From Actinoplanes regularis (GTDB taxonomy: Bacteria > Actinomycetota > Actinomycetes > Mycobacteriales > Micromonosporaceae): a stretch of 64,000 nt of DNA. The notes beneath the pieces are model-generated. The model did no database searches. It was not told where the DNA came from and was given only the letters and a program-made list of their open reading frames with translations. Where the stretch lies: NCBI RefSeq assembly GCF_900188005.1, contig NZ_FZNR01000030.1, positions 35,517-99,516 on the forward strand, given 5' to 3'. Below are positions 33,786 to 42,415 of the stretch, one piece after another (the first letter of the stretch is position 1; each line of letters begins with the position of its first letter). The translations under genes were made by a program, and so were the position numbers.

Positions 33786-34774
33786 CCGGCCACCGCCACC
33801 AGGTCCGGGGTCAGCTCGGCCGGTCGCTTCGCGCCGGCCAGTGCCATCGCATGGTCCAGCTCGGCGGTGAGTCGCTCCAATTCCTCCCGTACGGCGTCAG
33901 CCCCGCCCCGGGCCAGCGCGTCGAGGACCGGCCGGCCCACCAGCACGGCCTCCGCACCCAGCGCCAGTGCGACCAGCACGTCCGTCCCGCGCCGGATCCC
34001 GCCGTCCACCAGCACCGGAATCCGGCGTCGCACGGCCGCCGCGACGGCCGGCAACGCGTCGACCGACGCGATCGCCCCGTCCAGCTGCCGCCCGCCGTGA
34101 TTGGACACGATCAGCCCGTCCACGCCGTGCTCCACCGCCAGCCGCGCATCGGCCGGGTGCAGCACCCCCTTGAGCACGATCGGCAACCCGGTCACCCCGC
34201 GCAGCCAGGCGATCCGATCCCAGCCGAGCGTCGCGTTCATCTCGATGCTCCGCACCCGGCCGGTCTCGTCGCGCATGTTCTCGCAGGCCAGCCCGGCCGG
34301 CAGGGTGGTGAAGCCGTTGCGCAGGTCACGGTCACGGCGACCGAACACGGGGGAGTCCACGGTCACCACGAGGGCCCGGCATCCGGCCGCCTCCGCACGC
34401 TTGACCACCGCGGCGGTGAACACCGGATCCGGCTGCGGATAAAGCTGGAACCACAGCGGCCCGCCGGCCTCGGCGATCCGCTCGACCGGCTGCGTCGCCG
34501 CCATGCTGACCACCATCAGCGTTCCGGCCGCGACCGCCCCCTGCGCGGTCGCGGCCTCCCCGCCCGCATGTGCCAGCAGGTGGAAAGCGGTCGGCGCGAC
34601 CAGGACCGGGGTGGCCAGCTCGGCGCCGAACAGGGTGGTCCGCAGGTCCCGGTCGCCGGTGGCGCGCAGCACCCGCGGGACGATCCGCAGCCGGTCGTAC
34701 GCCGCGAGGTTCGCCCGCAGCGTGCGTTCCTCGCCGGCGCCACCGGCGAAGAAGTCGGCGTGGGCCGGGAGCAC
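33782..34774 (-). CDS. FMN-dependent alpha-hydroxy-acid oxidase, hydroxymandelate-oxidase-like
   Basis: A 330-residue TIM-barrel flavoprotein that would oxidise an alpha-hydroxy acid to the keto acid. Landmarks are DFFAGGAGEERTL, PVLVAPTAFHLLAH, PLWFQLYPQPD, LVVTVDSPVFGRRDRDLRNGF, GLPIVLKGV, the catalytic His in VSNHGGRQLDGA and the FMN phosphate site DGGIRRGTDV. It resembles 4-hydroxymandelate oxidase of hydroxyphenylglycine pathways as I recall that sequence. GTG 34774 lies one base after the flavoprotein stop; the open frame upstream is antisense to nothing real and was rejected. Confidence 0.87.
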   Translation of the reverse strand: MLPAHADFFAGGAGEERTLRANLAAYDRLRIVPRVLRATGDRDLRTTLFGAELATPVLVAPTAFHLLAHAGGEAATAQGAVAAGTLMVVSMAATQPVERIAEAGGPLWFQLYPQPDPVFTAAVVKRAEAAGCRALVVTVDSPVFGRRDRDLRNGFTTLPAGLACENMRDETGRVRSIEMNATLGWDRIAWLRGVTGLPIVLKGVLHPADARLAVEHGVDGLIVSNHGGRQLDGAIASVDALPAVAAAVRRRIPVLVDGGIRRGTDVLVALALGAEAVLVGRPVLDALARGGADAVREELERLTAELDHAMALAGAKRPAELTPDLVAVAG

Positions 34775-34775
34775 G

Positions 34776-36329
34776 TCAGGACCCGGCCAGGCTTCGGGCG
34801 ACGAAGTCCCGCAGCGGCGCGACGTGCACGTCCGGGCGGTCCCACCGGTTCTCCAGGTTCTCGGCCAGGTGGTGCGCCGCGGTCGCCGCACCGTCGCGGA
34901 AATGCCGCACGACCGGATGCAGGTACGCCGCGTCGTGCGCCTGGCCCGGCACGTCCTGTGCGATCCGGGTGACGGTGACGTCGAACGGGTCGACCTGATC
35001 GTGCTCGGGACCGTACTCCAGGGTGACCACGAACGCGTCCCGGTAGGCGTGGTCCGCGGTAGCCAGGCCGTGCTCGGCGAACCAGTCCACCGGCACCTCG
35101 TCGTGGTACCGCGCTCTCGTGGCGGCGACCGTCACGACGTCGGCCAGGAAACCGAACTGCTGCCAGAGCGCGGAGGTACGGTTCACCCGGGCGATGATCG
35201 CGTCGGTGACCGCCTCCGGGGCGGCGTCCAGCTTCTCGGCCGGCCAGGGCGTCTGTTCGTACGTACGCTCAAGGATTTTGTGAAGCGCGCGCACCGCGTA
35301 CCGGAAGCCATGGATGAAACCGCTGGTGGATTTCTTGAAATCGCGGACCTGGGTGATGGTGCTGGCGAAGTACAGGCCCGGCACGTTGACCGATTCCCAC
35401 GCCGCGGTCTGGGCCGGGAAACGGTCCTTGATGGTCAGCTGTGGGCGGCAGGAGTCGTCGAAGACGCACGCGTCGAAACGGAAGCCGGTGCAGGCCAGAA
35501 CCCGGTCGTAACGCAGCTCCTTGACCACCTCGTTCACCCGGGAGAAGCTGAACGTGACCTTGAATCCGGCGCCGTCGCGTTCGATGCTCCGGACGGTGCC
35601 GTCGAGGATCGCGTTCGCGGACTTCAGCTGATAGGTGTCGAGGAAATTGTTGTTGACCGCGCGCAGATGGCCGACGTAATGCGTGCGCCAGGCCAGGTGC
35701 ACCGAGCTGGGCCCGGCCACGTGGATCACACTGGTCGTCTCCATCAGGTTGTCCGCGGTCTCGAACGCGGAATTGCCCTTCCCGATGACGAGCACCCGCT
35801 GGTCCAGGTAGTCCGCGGGATCGACGGACATCTCGTCGTAGCCCTCGGCGAGCTCGAACCCGGGAATGTCGGGCCGATAGGTGCGCGAGACACCGGTCGC
35901 GACGATCAGGCGCTTGCAGGTGAACGCCTTGTCGCCCGCCTCGACATGGAACAGGTCACCGTTCTTGCTTACCCGGGTGACCCGGGTGTCGTATTCGACA
36001 CGCAGGCCGCGCGCGAAGTCGCTCAGATAGCGCAGCATGACGTCGGCGTCCGGGAAATAGCGCTCGGTGTACCGGGTGAACAGCAGGTCCGGGTCGTCGC
36101 TGAGCAGCGAGTTCCAGTCCAGCCGCAGATTGAGCTCCGGATCGTCGGTGCCGGTGTGTGGCTTGTTGATGGAGATCAATGTCCGGTGCCGCGGATACCG
36201 TTCGAAGAACGCGCCCGGCCGGCCGGAACCCTCCAGCACCAGGTAGTCACGCTTGCCGTCGGCCTGCAGCAGTGCGGCGAGCTGCAGCCCGGCCGGCCCG
36301 GCCCCGATGATCAAGTAGTCAAGCGGCAT
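34776..36329 (-). CDS. FOXRED2-like FAD/NAD(P)-dependent oxidoreductase, paralogue 1
   Basis: A 517-residue flavoprotein. The FAD loop is LIIGAGPAGLQLAALL, followed by GAFFERYPRHRTLISINK and DWNSLLSDDP, motifs I associate with eukaryotic FOXRED2. The second dinucleotide loop is VIGKGNSAFETADNL, then THYVGHLRAVNNNFLDTYQLKS and the third FAD contact ACTGFRFD. The reaction is unknown; flavin monooxygenase or oxidase chemistry fits the fold. It heads a tight operon with the hydroxy-acid oxidase, P450 and antiporter. A close paralogue lies at 42416. Confidence 0.85.
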   Translation of the reverse strand: MPLDYLIIGAGPAGLQLAALLQADGKRDYLVLEGSGRPGAFFERYPRHRTLISINKPHTGTDDPELNLRLDWNSLLSDDPDLLFTRYTERYFPDADVMLRYLSDFARGLRVEYDTRVTRVSKNGDLFHVEAGDKAFTCKRLIVATGVSRTYRPDIPGFELAEGYDEMSVDPADYLDQRVLVIGKGNSAFETADNLMETTSVIHVAGPSSVHLAWRTHYVGHLRAVNNNFLDTYQLKSANAILDGTVRSIERDGAGFKVTFSFSRVNEVVKELRYDRVLACTGFRFDACVFDDSCRPQLTIKDRFPAQTAAWESVNVPGLYFASTITQVRDFKKSTSGFIHGFRYAVRALHKILERTYEQTPWPAEKLDAAPEAVTDAIIARVNRTSALWQQFGFLADVVTVAATRARYHDEVPVDWFAEHGLATADHAYRDAFVVTLEYGPEHDQVDPFDVTVTRIAQDVPGQAHDAAYLHPVVRHFRDGAATAAHHLAENLENRWDRPDVHVAPLRDFVARSLAGS

Positions 36330-36396
36330 GCCGCCGACCGTACGAACCAGAAATCAGCGAAATTTCAGAACGAACGGCGGCGGCAGCCGGCGCTGG

Positions 36397-36639
36397 TCAA
36401 TCACGGACGTAGTAGTGGCCATTGGTGTCGTCGAAACTGCCCTTCGCACGGCAGCACCGGCGGAAACCGCCGCCCGGAGCCGCACGGGCAGGGGTCCTTG
36501 CCACCGAGCTTCTCGATCAGTTCGGTGTCGTTCCCGACGACCCGATCGCCGCGCTTGACCTGAGTCTCGCTACGGGTACCCCCTGCGGCGCTTGCTGGTG
36601 ACCTCAAAAGGACAGTTCGAACGTCTCTTCGCGGTACAT
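36397..36639 (-). pseudogene. SEC-C zinc-motif protein with two frameshifts
   Basis: ATG 36639 has AGGAGG upstream and reads MYREETFELSF before TGA. One frame back, from the TTTTGA run at about 36605, the sequence continues as VKRGDRVVGNDTELIEKLGGKDPCPCGSGRRF. An extra base near 36463 then moves the reading frame, and the third frame completes RRCCRAKGSFDDTNGHYYVRD. Joined, these give the SEC-C motif C-x-C-x8-C-C-type ligand set. Two shifts in 80 codons suggest decay; the strong ribosome site suggests it was once translated. Confidence 0.6.
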
Positions 36640-36763
36640 GATGACCTCCTGGGTAGTGCGTCGGCGGCGAACGCTATCGGCCGTCCTCCGCGGCCGCGAC
36701 CGAATTTCGCCTATCCACCGGAGCTTGGGCGGCTGGTGGTAGCGATTACTCCACGGCGATAAT

Positions 36764-37516
36764 GTGCCGGTGTTGCGCTTCGAGCGGTACTGGTGGGCGG
36801 CACTCGATCACGAGTTCACGGCCAGCGGGTTCTGCGATGACGAGAGCTATGATCGGCTTCCGCCGCTACCGGAACACATGTTCTCCGGAAATTTTGGCTG
36901 GCTGGTCGGCGGGGCGGCCGGCGCGGACGCCTGCTACATGGAGCCGGGCCCCATCTCAAGACCCGCGCTGTATGCAGTCGAACGCCGGTTGGCACGTTCC
37001 GGCCTGGCGCTTCCCACATCATTCATCACCTTCATGACCAGCGCGGAGCTGCAGCGCAGCATCCCGTCGTGTACCTCCAACGGCTGGCGGATATCGCCCC
37101 TCACGCCGAGCCCTGTGGAGGAGCACGGCTTCCTGCTGCGCTTCATGCACGATCAGCAGGGCTGCGCGTTCTTCTATCTCTATCTGGCCGCGGACGGCTC
37201 CTGCCCGGTTCTCGGCAGTATCGACCTGTTCACTCCGGAGGACGAGAAGGACGACAACCTTGAGCTCGCACCTCAGGATTTCGCCGCATCCGCGACCTGG
37301 ATGGCGCCGGACTTCGAGCAGTTCATCTATCGCTACTGGGTCGAGAACGTCATCTGGCACCACGTCGTCAATCAAGAACGCCCCATGGCCGACCTGCCCC
37401 TTCCCGCACAGGAGTACGTCCAACTGCTCCGAACTCCGGATCGCCCGGCCCTCGACGTCTGGCCAACGCCACTGCAGTGGTCAAGTGACAACCCGGATCA
37501 GCTCAAGCTGTGGTAA
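36764..37516 (+). CDS. Hypothetical protein, 250 residues
   Basis: A soluble, Trp- and Tyr-rich protein (RFERYWWAALDHEF, FLLRFMHDQQGCAFFYLYL, FIYRYWVENVIWHHVV). It begins with a helix and ends with an acidic mixed region. The look is that of an actinobacterial SUKH or immunity-type protein, but no specific family is recognised and no toxin gene is adjacent. GTG 36764 is the only reasonable start. It is one of four small genes of unknown role between the two flavoprotein operons. Confidence 0.65.
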   Translation: MPVLRFERYWWAALDHEFTASGFCDDESYDRLPPLPEHMFSGNFGWLVGGAAGADACYMEPGPISRPALYAVERRLARSGLALPTSFITFMTSAELQRSIPSCTSNGWRISPLTPSPVEEHGFLLRFMHDQQGCAFFYLYLAADGSCPVLGSIDLFTPEDEKDDNLELAPQDFAASATWMAPDFEQFIYRYWVENVIWHHVVNQERPMADLPLPAQEYVQLLRTPDRPALDVWPTPLQWSSDNPDQLKLW

Positions 37517-37617
37517 TTCAGCACATCGACGTCCGAGGCTGTCGCGAGGTCAGCGCCCTGGTGGCTGGAAGTCCGAGGCCGGCCGGTTCAGCTGGCATGC
37601 TTCTGCAAGAATGAGAC

Positions 37618-37956
37618 GTGGAGAACCTCGAAATCGCCGTCCTCCGGAACGCTTTCCTTCGGCCCGGGATGGTTGGCCTCGATGGCTCATTCAGGGAGTA
37701 TGTCGCCTTCATCGTAGGCTTTGACCTAGGACTCCAGCAGGATCTTATTGGTGGCTTCAGCGAATGGATTGCAAACAGGTCGGGCGCGGGCGGTTGGAGC
37801 CTCGTATGGCCTGTATTGGTGCTGAGAGAGGCTGGCCTGGAATCGTGGAATAAGAACGGCTGGCACGCCTTGAGCCGCGAGGACGATATTCGGGCTGTTG
37901 CAACTCTGATCGTTCTTCTGCAAGAGTTCCTCGACGCCGACCTCGGCCGCCGGTAG
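37618..37956 (+). CDS. Hypothetical protein, 112 residues
   Basis: A small protein beginning MENLEIAVLRNAFLRPGMVGLDGSF, then FREYVAFIVGFDLGL and a helical C-terminus (RAVATLIVLLQEFLDADL). It has several Trp residues (GGWSLVWPVLVL). No family is recognised. Base composition here is less GC-rich than in neighbouring operons (many A/T third positions), which hints at acquired DNA. The GTG start at 37618 has no strong ribosome site. Confidence 0.55.
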   Translation: MENLEIAVLRNAFLRPGMVGLDGSFREYVAFIVGFDLGLQQDLIGGFSEWIANRSGAGGWSLVWPVLVLREAGLESWNKNGWHALSREDDIRAVATLIVLLQEFLDADLGRR

Positions 37957-38111
37957 CCCTGAAGGATTGCACTCTCCTGCCGCGAGGCGCTCGTTACCCG
38001 GCGTGACGGTGGGTCGGATCGCCCGGTAGGCGGATTTGACGGTGAGCGGAAGCGGGAGTGGGCGGTCGGCGCTCAAGAGCGCTACCAGCAGTTCATCTTT
38101 ACCCTCGCCGG

Positions 38112-38570
38112 ATGACCGATGAGCACACCTTGGAACTCGTTATCGATCGGCTGTTGCTGGCGCTGGCGTCGCAGCTCGATCCATCAAAGGATCCCATTCT
38201 GACGGCTGACGCTGCCGACGCGCTCGCCGACCTGAGCAGAGCCCAGGCTGAGCTGATCTTCGGTCAAGCGGGCCATCTTGTTCACTACGGGGCTGACACC
38301 GAACCGCTGGAAGCCCTCATCAACGCGATCTCGGCCATCCTGTCGAGTGAGGCTCCGGAAGACGCCCCGTTCCGGCCGGGCGATGAAGTGCGACTCGTGG
38401 GTGCGCTGCCGGAGAGCCTTGCCGGATCGGACGAGGCAGAGCTCCGTAAGACGAAGTTCGTCGTCCGCTACGTTGGCCGGGGCCCGATGGTCGCTGTGCA
38501 GACCGACCTGACCGAGGACTACTGGATCGTGACGGTGCCGGCCGTCAACCTGGAGCCGATCCGGAGCTGA
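38112..38570 (+). CDS. Hypothetical protein, 152 residues
   Basis: An acidic protein with an N-terminal helical half (LELVIDRLLLALASQLDPS, ADALADLSRAQAELIFG) and a C-terminal beta half (FRPGDEVRLVGALPESL, KFVVRYVGRGPMVAVQTDLTEDYWIVTVPAVNLEPI), which looks like an SH3-like barrel. Function unknown. ATG 38112 is the first in-frame start after an upstream gap of 155 bases with no gene. It is not obviously co-transcribed with its neighbours. Confidence 0.6.
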   Translation: MTDEHTLELVIDRLLLALASQLDPSKDPILTADAADALADLSRAQAELIFGQAGHLVHYGADTEPLEALINAISAILSSEAPEDAPFRPGDEVRLVGALPESLAGSDEAELRKTKFVVRYVGRGPMVAVQTDLTEDYWIVTVPAVNLEPIRS

Positions 38571-38721
38571 GTAACGCTGCCTCCGCTCATGCGGTCGTCC
38601 GTACACGCCGGCTGCGGATGATCGGCGCCCGTAGCGACGGCGGCACCCTGCCGGATTTCCGGAATACATGGGCTGAGCAGCCGATACGTCGGCTCGGAGG
38701 GGCCGACTAGCGTGACGGATC

Positions 38722-39261
38722 ATGGTGTACGGATGGCGAACCGGGCTGGCGCTGAGCATGATGGTGGCGCTCGGGGTTGTCAGCGTCACGGCCGGTTGCG
38801 GGTTGCCGCTGCCGGCCGTCGAGCGGGCCGAGTCCGATGGTTTCGCCTTTCCCTATCCGACCGAAGGACGGCCGGAGCGCATCGCGATCGACCACAACAC
38901 CTTCGAGGCAGAGCACGTCGGGCACACCGCGGACGGCGGACAGTTCTTCCTGACCACGCCGTTCGAACCGGCGGGCCGTCGGTTCGTCGCGCTGTACCTC
39001 TTCGATCGCGTCGGGCGGTTCGTCAGGGCGGAGATCGATCCGTTCGACAAGGACCTCTATCAGCGCCGGCTCAAGAACCTCGGCAAGGTGACCTTCGATC
39101 GGATCGTGGTCGAGCCTTTCGAAGTCGAAAAGTTCGGCCAGACCTTCGGCCTCGTCGTCGACGAGCCGACCGCGAGTGACGAGATCTGGTGGGTCACCGC
39201 CGAACCCGGCGATTACATGGCCTTCGCTGAGCCGTGGGACCTCGGCACCTACGACACCTGA
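38722..39261 (+). CDS. Putative secreted lipoprotein
   Basis: A 179-residue protein with a lipoprotein signal peptide (positively charged start, hydrophobic stretch LALSMMVALGVVSV, lipobox VTAGCG at about residues 22-27). The mature part is beta-rich and acidic (HVGHTADGGQFFLTTPFEP, RFVALYLFDRVGRFVRAEIDPFD, FGQTFGLVVDEP). No known domain is recognised. It would be anchored to the outer face of the membrane. Promoter and partners are not evident. Confidence 0.65.
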   Translation: MVYGWRTGLALSMMVALGVVSVTAGCGLPLPAVERAESDGFAFPYPTEGRPERIAIDHNTFEAEHVGHTADGGQFFLTTPFEPAGRRFVALYLFDRVGRFVRAEIDPFDKDLYQRRLKNLGKVTFDRIVVEPFEVEKFGQTFGLVVDEPTASDEIWWVTAEPGDYMAFAEPWDLGTYDT

Positions 39262-39439
39262 GCTCGCCTCATCACCGGTTCGCGCATCTTCTGCCGCAAT
39301 CGGCGCGCCTTTCGATCGGCCCGGAGGACGTCGGCACCGAGTGTTGCCTTGAGCGGCCGGGGGAGGAGTGAATTCAGAGCTCGAACGGCCCTCCTGACCG
39401 CGACCGAACTTGTCGGTCGTAGTGGGTAGGGTCGGGTGC

Positions 39440-39933
39440 GTGCTTGAGACGCAGCGTGAACGGGTGCCGCTCGACGACGGCGGCGAGTTGGACACGGCGT
39501 TGGCCTTCCTGTCCTTCGCCCGGTCCTGCGTGTGAAGAAAGCGGACGGGCTGAGCGAGGAGCAGTTGCGACAGCGCCTGGTGGTGTCGGAGACGACGCTG
39601 CTCGGGCTGGTGCAGCATCTGACCGACGCCGAGCACTACTGGTTCGGGTACACCTTCGGCGGTGACCGACGGTGGGCCGAGGTCGACTTCGGCATGGTGG
39701 TCGCGCCGGACCGATCGGCGCGGCAGGTGATCGCCGACTACCGGGCCTCGATCGCGGCGAGCGACGCGTACATCCGCGCAGCTGAGGGGCCCGAGGCGCG
39801 GACCGCGCATCCGGTGAACGACGAGCCGCGGACGCTGCGCTGGGTGCTGGCGCACGTGACGAGCGAGACCGTCCGGCACGCTGGGCACGCTGACATTCTG
39901 CGCGAACTCACCGACGGGGTCACCGGCCGCTGA
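39440..39933 (+). pseudogene. DinB/DUF664-family gene split by a 1-base deletion
   Basis: GTG 39440 reads LETQRERVPLDDGGELDTALAFLSFARSC and stops at TGA 39533-39535. The next frame begins at GTG 39532 with KKADGLSEEQLRQRLVVSETTLLGLVQHLTDAEHYWFG, the start of a DinB-type four-helix bundle, and runs to the normal end with RWVLAHVTSETVRHAGHADILRE. The two halves join naturally if one base is restored at GTG-TGA. The metal ligands His in QHLTDAEH and HAGHAD are all in the second part, which could still be translated from GTG 39532. Confidence 0.65.
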
Positions 39934-40059
39934 TCCGGAGTACCGTTCGCGGCCGGGCGGGGGACCGGGTGCACCGGTCGCCGTGCGTACGGTCATTTCC
40001 CGGCTGGGGAATTCCTGACCTCATCTGGTCGGTCTGGACGGTGGCTGCTGTCCAATAGC

Positions 40060-40761
40060 ATGGCGGGCATGGCGTCGGCTGGATGGCATGACGATGCACC
40101 GCCGAGCGCCCAGGAAGCGACTCGTTCTCGCGTCTGGGTGGCGGCCATCTTCGGCCTGCTCACCTGCATCCTGCTGACCTACTTCGGACATCGCGGGTAC
40201 GTGGAGACGGTGGCGTATTCCGCGTATCGGGCGGGCACGCTCGTGGCGCAGCCGGCGGAGGTCGTGCAGGTCGAACACTTCAGCGCCGCCGGTGGGTACG
40301 GCGGCAACGGCAGCTCGCAGGAGGTCCATTTCCGCTCGCCCGACGGCGGCGAGTGGAAGTCCTTGCAGCAGGGGCGGCAGGCGTACTTCGATCTCGAGGA
40401 GGGGCGGACCGTCCGGTTGGGTCTGTGGCACGGGCACCTGGTCACCGTCGAGGGCCGGTATGTGCGTACCCCGTGGTCGCCGGGGGCCGCGCTGTTGTTC
40501 GTGCTGCTGCCGCTGGCCTTTGTGCTCACGGTGCTCCAGATCTACCGGCTGAGGCGGCCGAAGCCACTGTTCGAGGGCAACTCCAGCGGAAAGTACGTGG
40601 GAGCCGCCGCTCTGCTGGCCTTCGGGAGCGGCCTTGTCGTGATGTTCATCGACGGCGTTCCGTGGTCGCTGGCGCCGGCGTTCGCGGTGAGCGTCCTGGG
40701 GCCGCTGGCGTGGTTCACGGTCCGGGAGATCAGCGAGCGTCGCGCCACCGCGCGCGGGTAG
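40060..40761 (+). CDS. Membrane protein of unknown function
   Basis: A 233-residue protein with about four membrane helices: one near residues 24-42 (VWVAAIFGLLTCILLTYFG), two in the C-terminal half (PGAALLFVLLPLAFVLTVLQIY, YVGAAALLAFGSGLVVMFID) and a last one (LAPAFAVSVLGPLAWF). An extracytoplasmic loop of about 100 residues lies between the first and second. It resembles small DUF3592-type proteins in layout, without a firm match. It converges with the ammonia-lyase gene, 106 bases away. Confidence 0.6.
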   Translation: MAGMASAGWHDDAPPSAQEATRSRVWVAAIFGLLTCILLTYFGHRGYVETVAYSAYRAGTLVAQPAEVVQVEHFSAAGGYGGNGSSQEVHFRSPDGGEWKSLQQGRQAYFDLEEGRTVRLGLWHGHLVTVEGRYVRTPWSPGAALLFVLLPLAFVLTVLQIYRLRRPKPLFEGNSSGKYVGAAALLAFGSGLVVMFIDGVPWSLAPAFAVSVLGPLAWFTVREISERRATARG

Positions 40762-40867
40762 GCGCACTTCGCGGGGCCACGCGCCAAGGTCGAGAGTGGC
40801 GTTCCGTGACCAGGTGATGGGCCTCATCGCCAGCCATGTGGGTCAGCTCGCCGGTGTACTCCTGCGC

Positions 40868-42352
40868 TTAGGCCGTCGCCACGTGGGACTCCGCCACCTG
40901 TGCGGCGCGGCGGACGTCGGCCTGCAGCGGGCGGTCCGGGTCGATGGCGGGGATCGCGTCGGACAGGGCCGCGACGAGACGGGCACACGTCGTGGCGCTC
41001 GGAATGCGGGCGCCGACGTGCACCGCCTGGCGCAGACCCAGAGCGAGGGAGCCGGTGATCAGGCTGAGCAGGTGGGACTGGTCGAGGGCGCGGAGCGCGG
41101 CCTGCGTACCCAAAGGAATGATGTCCTGGTTGTGAAGGTTTGTCGGCAGGCTCTGGATGCTCGCCGGCATCGCGTCGCGGCGGATTTCCGCGATCAGGGC
41201 GGTCGACGCGAGTTGGACTCCCTGCAGGCCGTGCTGCCGGCCGGGGCCGGCGGCGAGCATCGGTGGGAGGCCGCCGTTGCGGACCGGGTCGACCAGCAGG
41301 TCGAGCTGGCGCTCGGCGAGGTTGCCGAGCTGGGCGAGGACCATGGTGAGGACGTCGGCGGCGAAGGCGGCGGGTTGCCCGAAGAAATTCCCTCCGTGTA
41401 CGACCTTGTCCGCGCCCGCGAAGAAGAGCGGGTTGTCGCTGACACTCGCCAGGTCGGCAGCGACCACGCCGTCGACGTAACGCAGCGCGTCCTCGGCGGC
41501 CCCGAGCAGCTGTGGGGTGCAGCGGATCGAGTACGGCTCCTGCAGCGGCCGCGTTCCGGACGGTGTCGCCCCAGCCAGGAAGGCGCGCATGGTGGCGCCG
41601 ACCGCGATCGCCCCGGCATGGCCGTAGGAGTCCAGCAGGGACGCGTCGAGGAACTGCGGATCGCAGCCGAGCAGGTCGGCCAGCACGCAGGTGAGCAACT
41701 GGATGATGCGGTGCGAGGTGCGGATCCGGTCGAGGGCGAGCGCGGTCGCGGCCGTCGTCAGGGAGGTGCCGTTGACCAGGGCGAGCGCGTCGCGGCCGTC
41801 GAGCGGCAGGGGCGCGAGTCCGGCCCTGTCCAGCGCTTCCGCGGCGGGCAGCCGATCGCCGTACACATAGGCGTTTCCTCGCCCTCGCAACGCCTGCGCC
41901 GCGGCGCCCAGCGGGATGAGGTCGCCGCTCGCGCCGACCGAACCCAGCCGTGGCATCGCGGGCGCGAACGTCGTGCCCAGCGCGGCGGCGAGCGCGTCCA
42001 CGACGTGCGGCGACACCCCGGACGCTCCGCGGGCGAGCGAGTGCGCGCGCAGCAGCATCGTGGCGCGGGCGAGACCCGGGTCGAGGTCGGGGCCGTGGCC
42101 GGCGCCCAGGTGCGCGAGGGTGTTGTCGGCCTGGTCGCGCTGGTCGGCGCGGCCCGCGTACCCGACGAGCGCGCCGAAGCCGGTGGTGGCGCCGTAGACC
42201 GCCCGGTCGTCGCCGAGCACCTTGGCCAGGAAGGCCCGCCCGGCCGTCACGCGCTCGCGCACCTCCGGGCCGGCCAGCACGGTGATCGGTTCGCGGGCGG
42301 CGCGCAGGTCCGCGATCCGCAGCGGGGCCGCCAGGTCCACCTCGATCGTCAT
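40868..42352 (-). CDS. MIO-dependent aromatic ammonia-lyase, tyrosine-type
   Basis: A 494-residue member of the histidine/phenylalanine/tyrosine ammonia-lyase family. The tripeptide that forms the MIO electrophile, Ala141-Ser142-Gly143, lies in GSVGASGDLIPLG, and the catalytic Tyr53 is in VYGATTGFG. The substrate switch is His81-Leu82 (AHLGAG). In known enzymes His-Leu here favours tyrosine, Phe-Leu phenylalanine and Ser-His histidine. The product would be p-coumarate, though an aminomutase role is possible. ATG 42352 is the family start. It is divergent from a flavoprotein and an acyl-adenylating enzyme. Confidence 0.88.
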   Translation of the reverse strand: MTIEVDLAAPLRIADLRAAREPITVLAGPEVRERVTAGRAFLAKVLGDDRAVYGATTGFGALVGYAGRADQRDQADNTLAHLGAGHGPDLDPGLARATMLLRAHSLARGASGVSPHVVDALAAALGTTFAPAMPRLGSVGASGDLIPLGAAAQALRGRGNAYVYGDRLPAAEALDRAGLAPLPLDGRDALALVNGTSLTTAATALALDRIRTSHRIIQLLTCVLADLLGCDPQFLDASLLDSYGHAGAIAVGATMRAFLAGATPSGTRPLQEPYSIRCTPQLLGAAEDALRYVDGVVAADLASVSDNPLFFAGADKVVHGGNFFGQPAAFAADVLTMVLAQLGNLAERQLDLLVDPVRNGGLPPMLAAGPGRQHGLQGVQLASTALIAEIRRDAMPASIQSLPTNLHNQDIIPLGTQAALRALDQSHLLSLITGSLALGLRQAVHVGARIPSATTCARLVAALSDAIPAIDPDRPLQADVRRAAQVAESHVATA

Positions 42353-42377
42353 GGACGCCGACGCTAGTGACGACTTC

Positions 42378-42391
42378 TCAGAGCGCTCTGA
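42378..42391. promoter_or_regulatory. 14-bp perfect palindrome in the 63-bp divergent promoter
   Basis: TCAGAGCGCTCTGA is a perfect palindrome at the centre of the short gap between the ammonia-lyase and flavoprotein starts. Its size and position suit a dimeric repressor controlling both directions. The region upstream of paralogue 1 (36350-36375, minus strand) contains the similar half TCTGAAAT, so one regulator might act on both operons. No regulator gene is adjacent. Confidence 0.6.
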
Positions 42392-42415
42392 AATCGCGTC
42401 AGTAGTTTGCGGCGC

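Noticed and set aside
34775..34891. Upstream extension of the hydroxy-acid oxidase gene
   Set aside because: It lies within the end of the flavoprotein gene and reads as low-complexity Arg/Thr; GTG 34774 is the natural start.
36600..36610. prfB-like programmed frameshift at TTTTGA
   Set aside because: A +1 shift leads to a nearby stop; the frame that continues the protein is -1, and a second unrelated shift is also needed, so decay is simpler.
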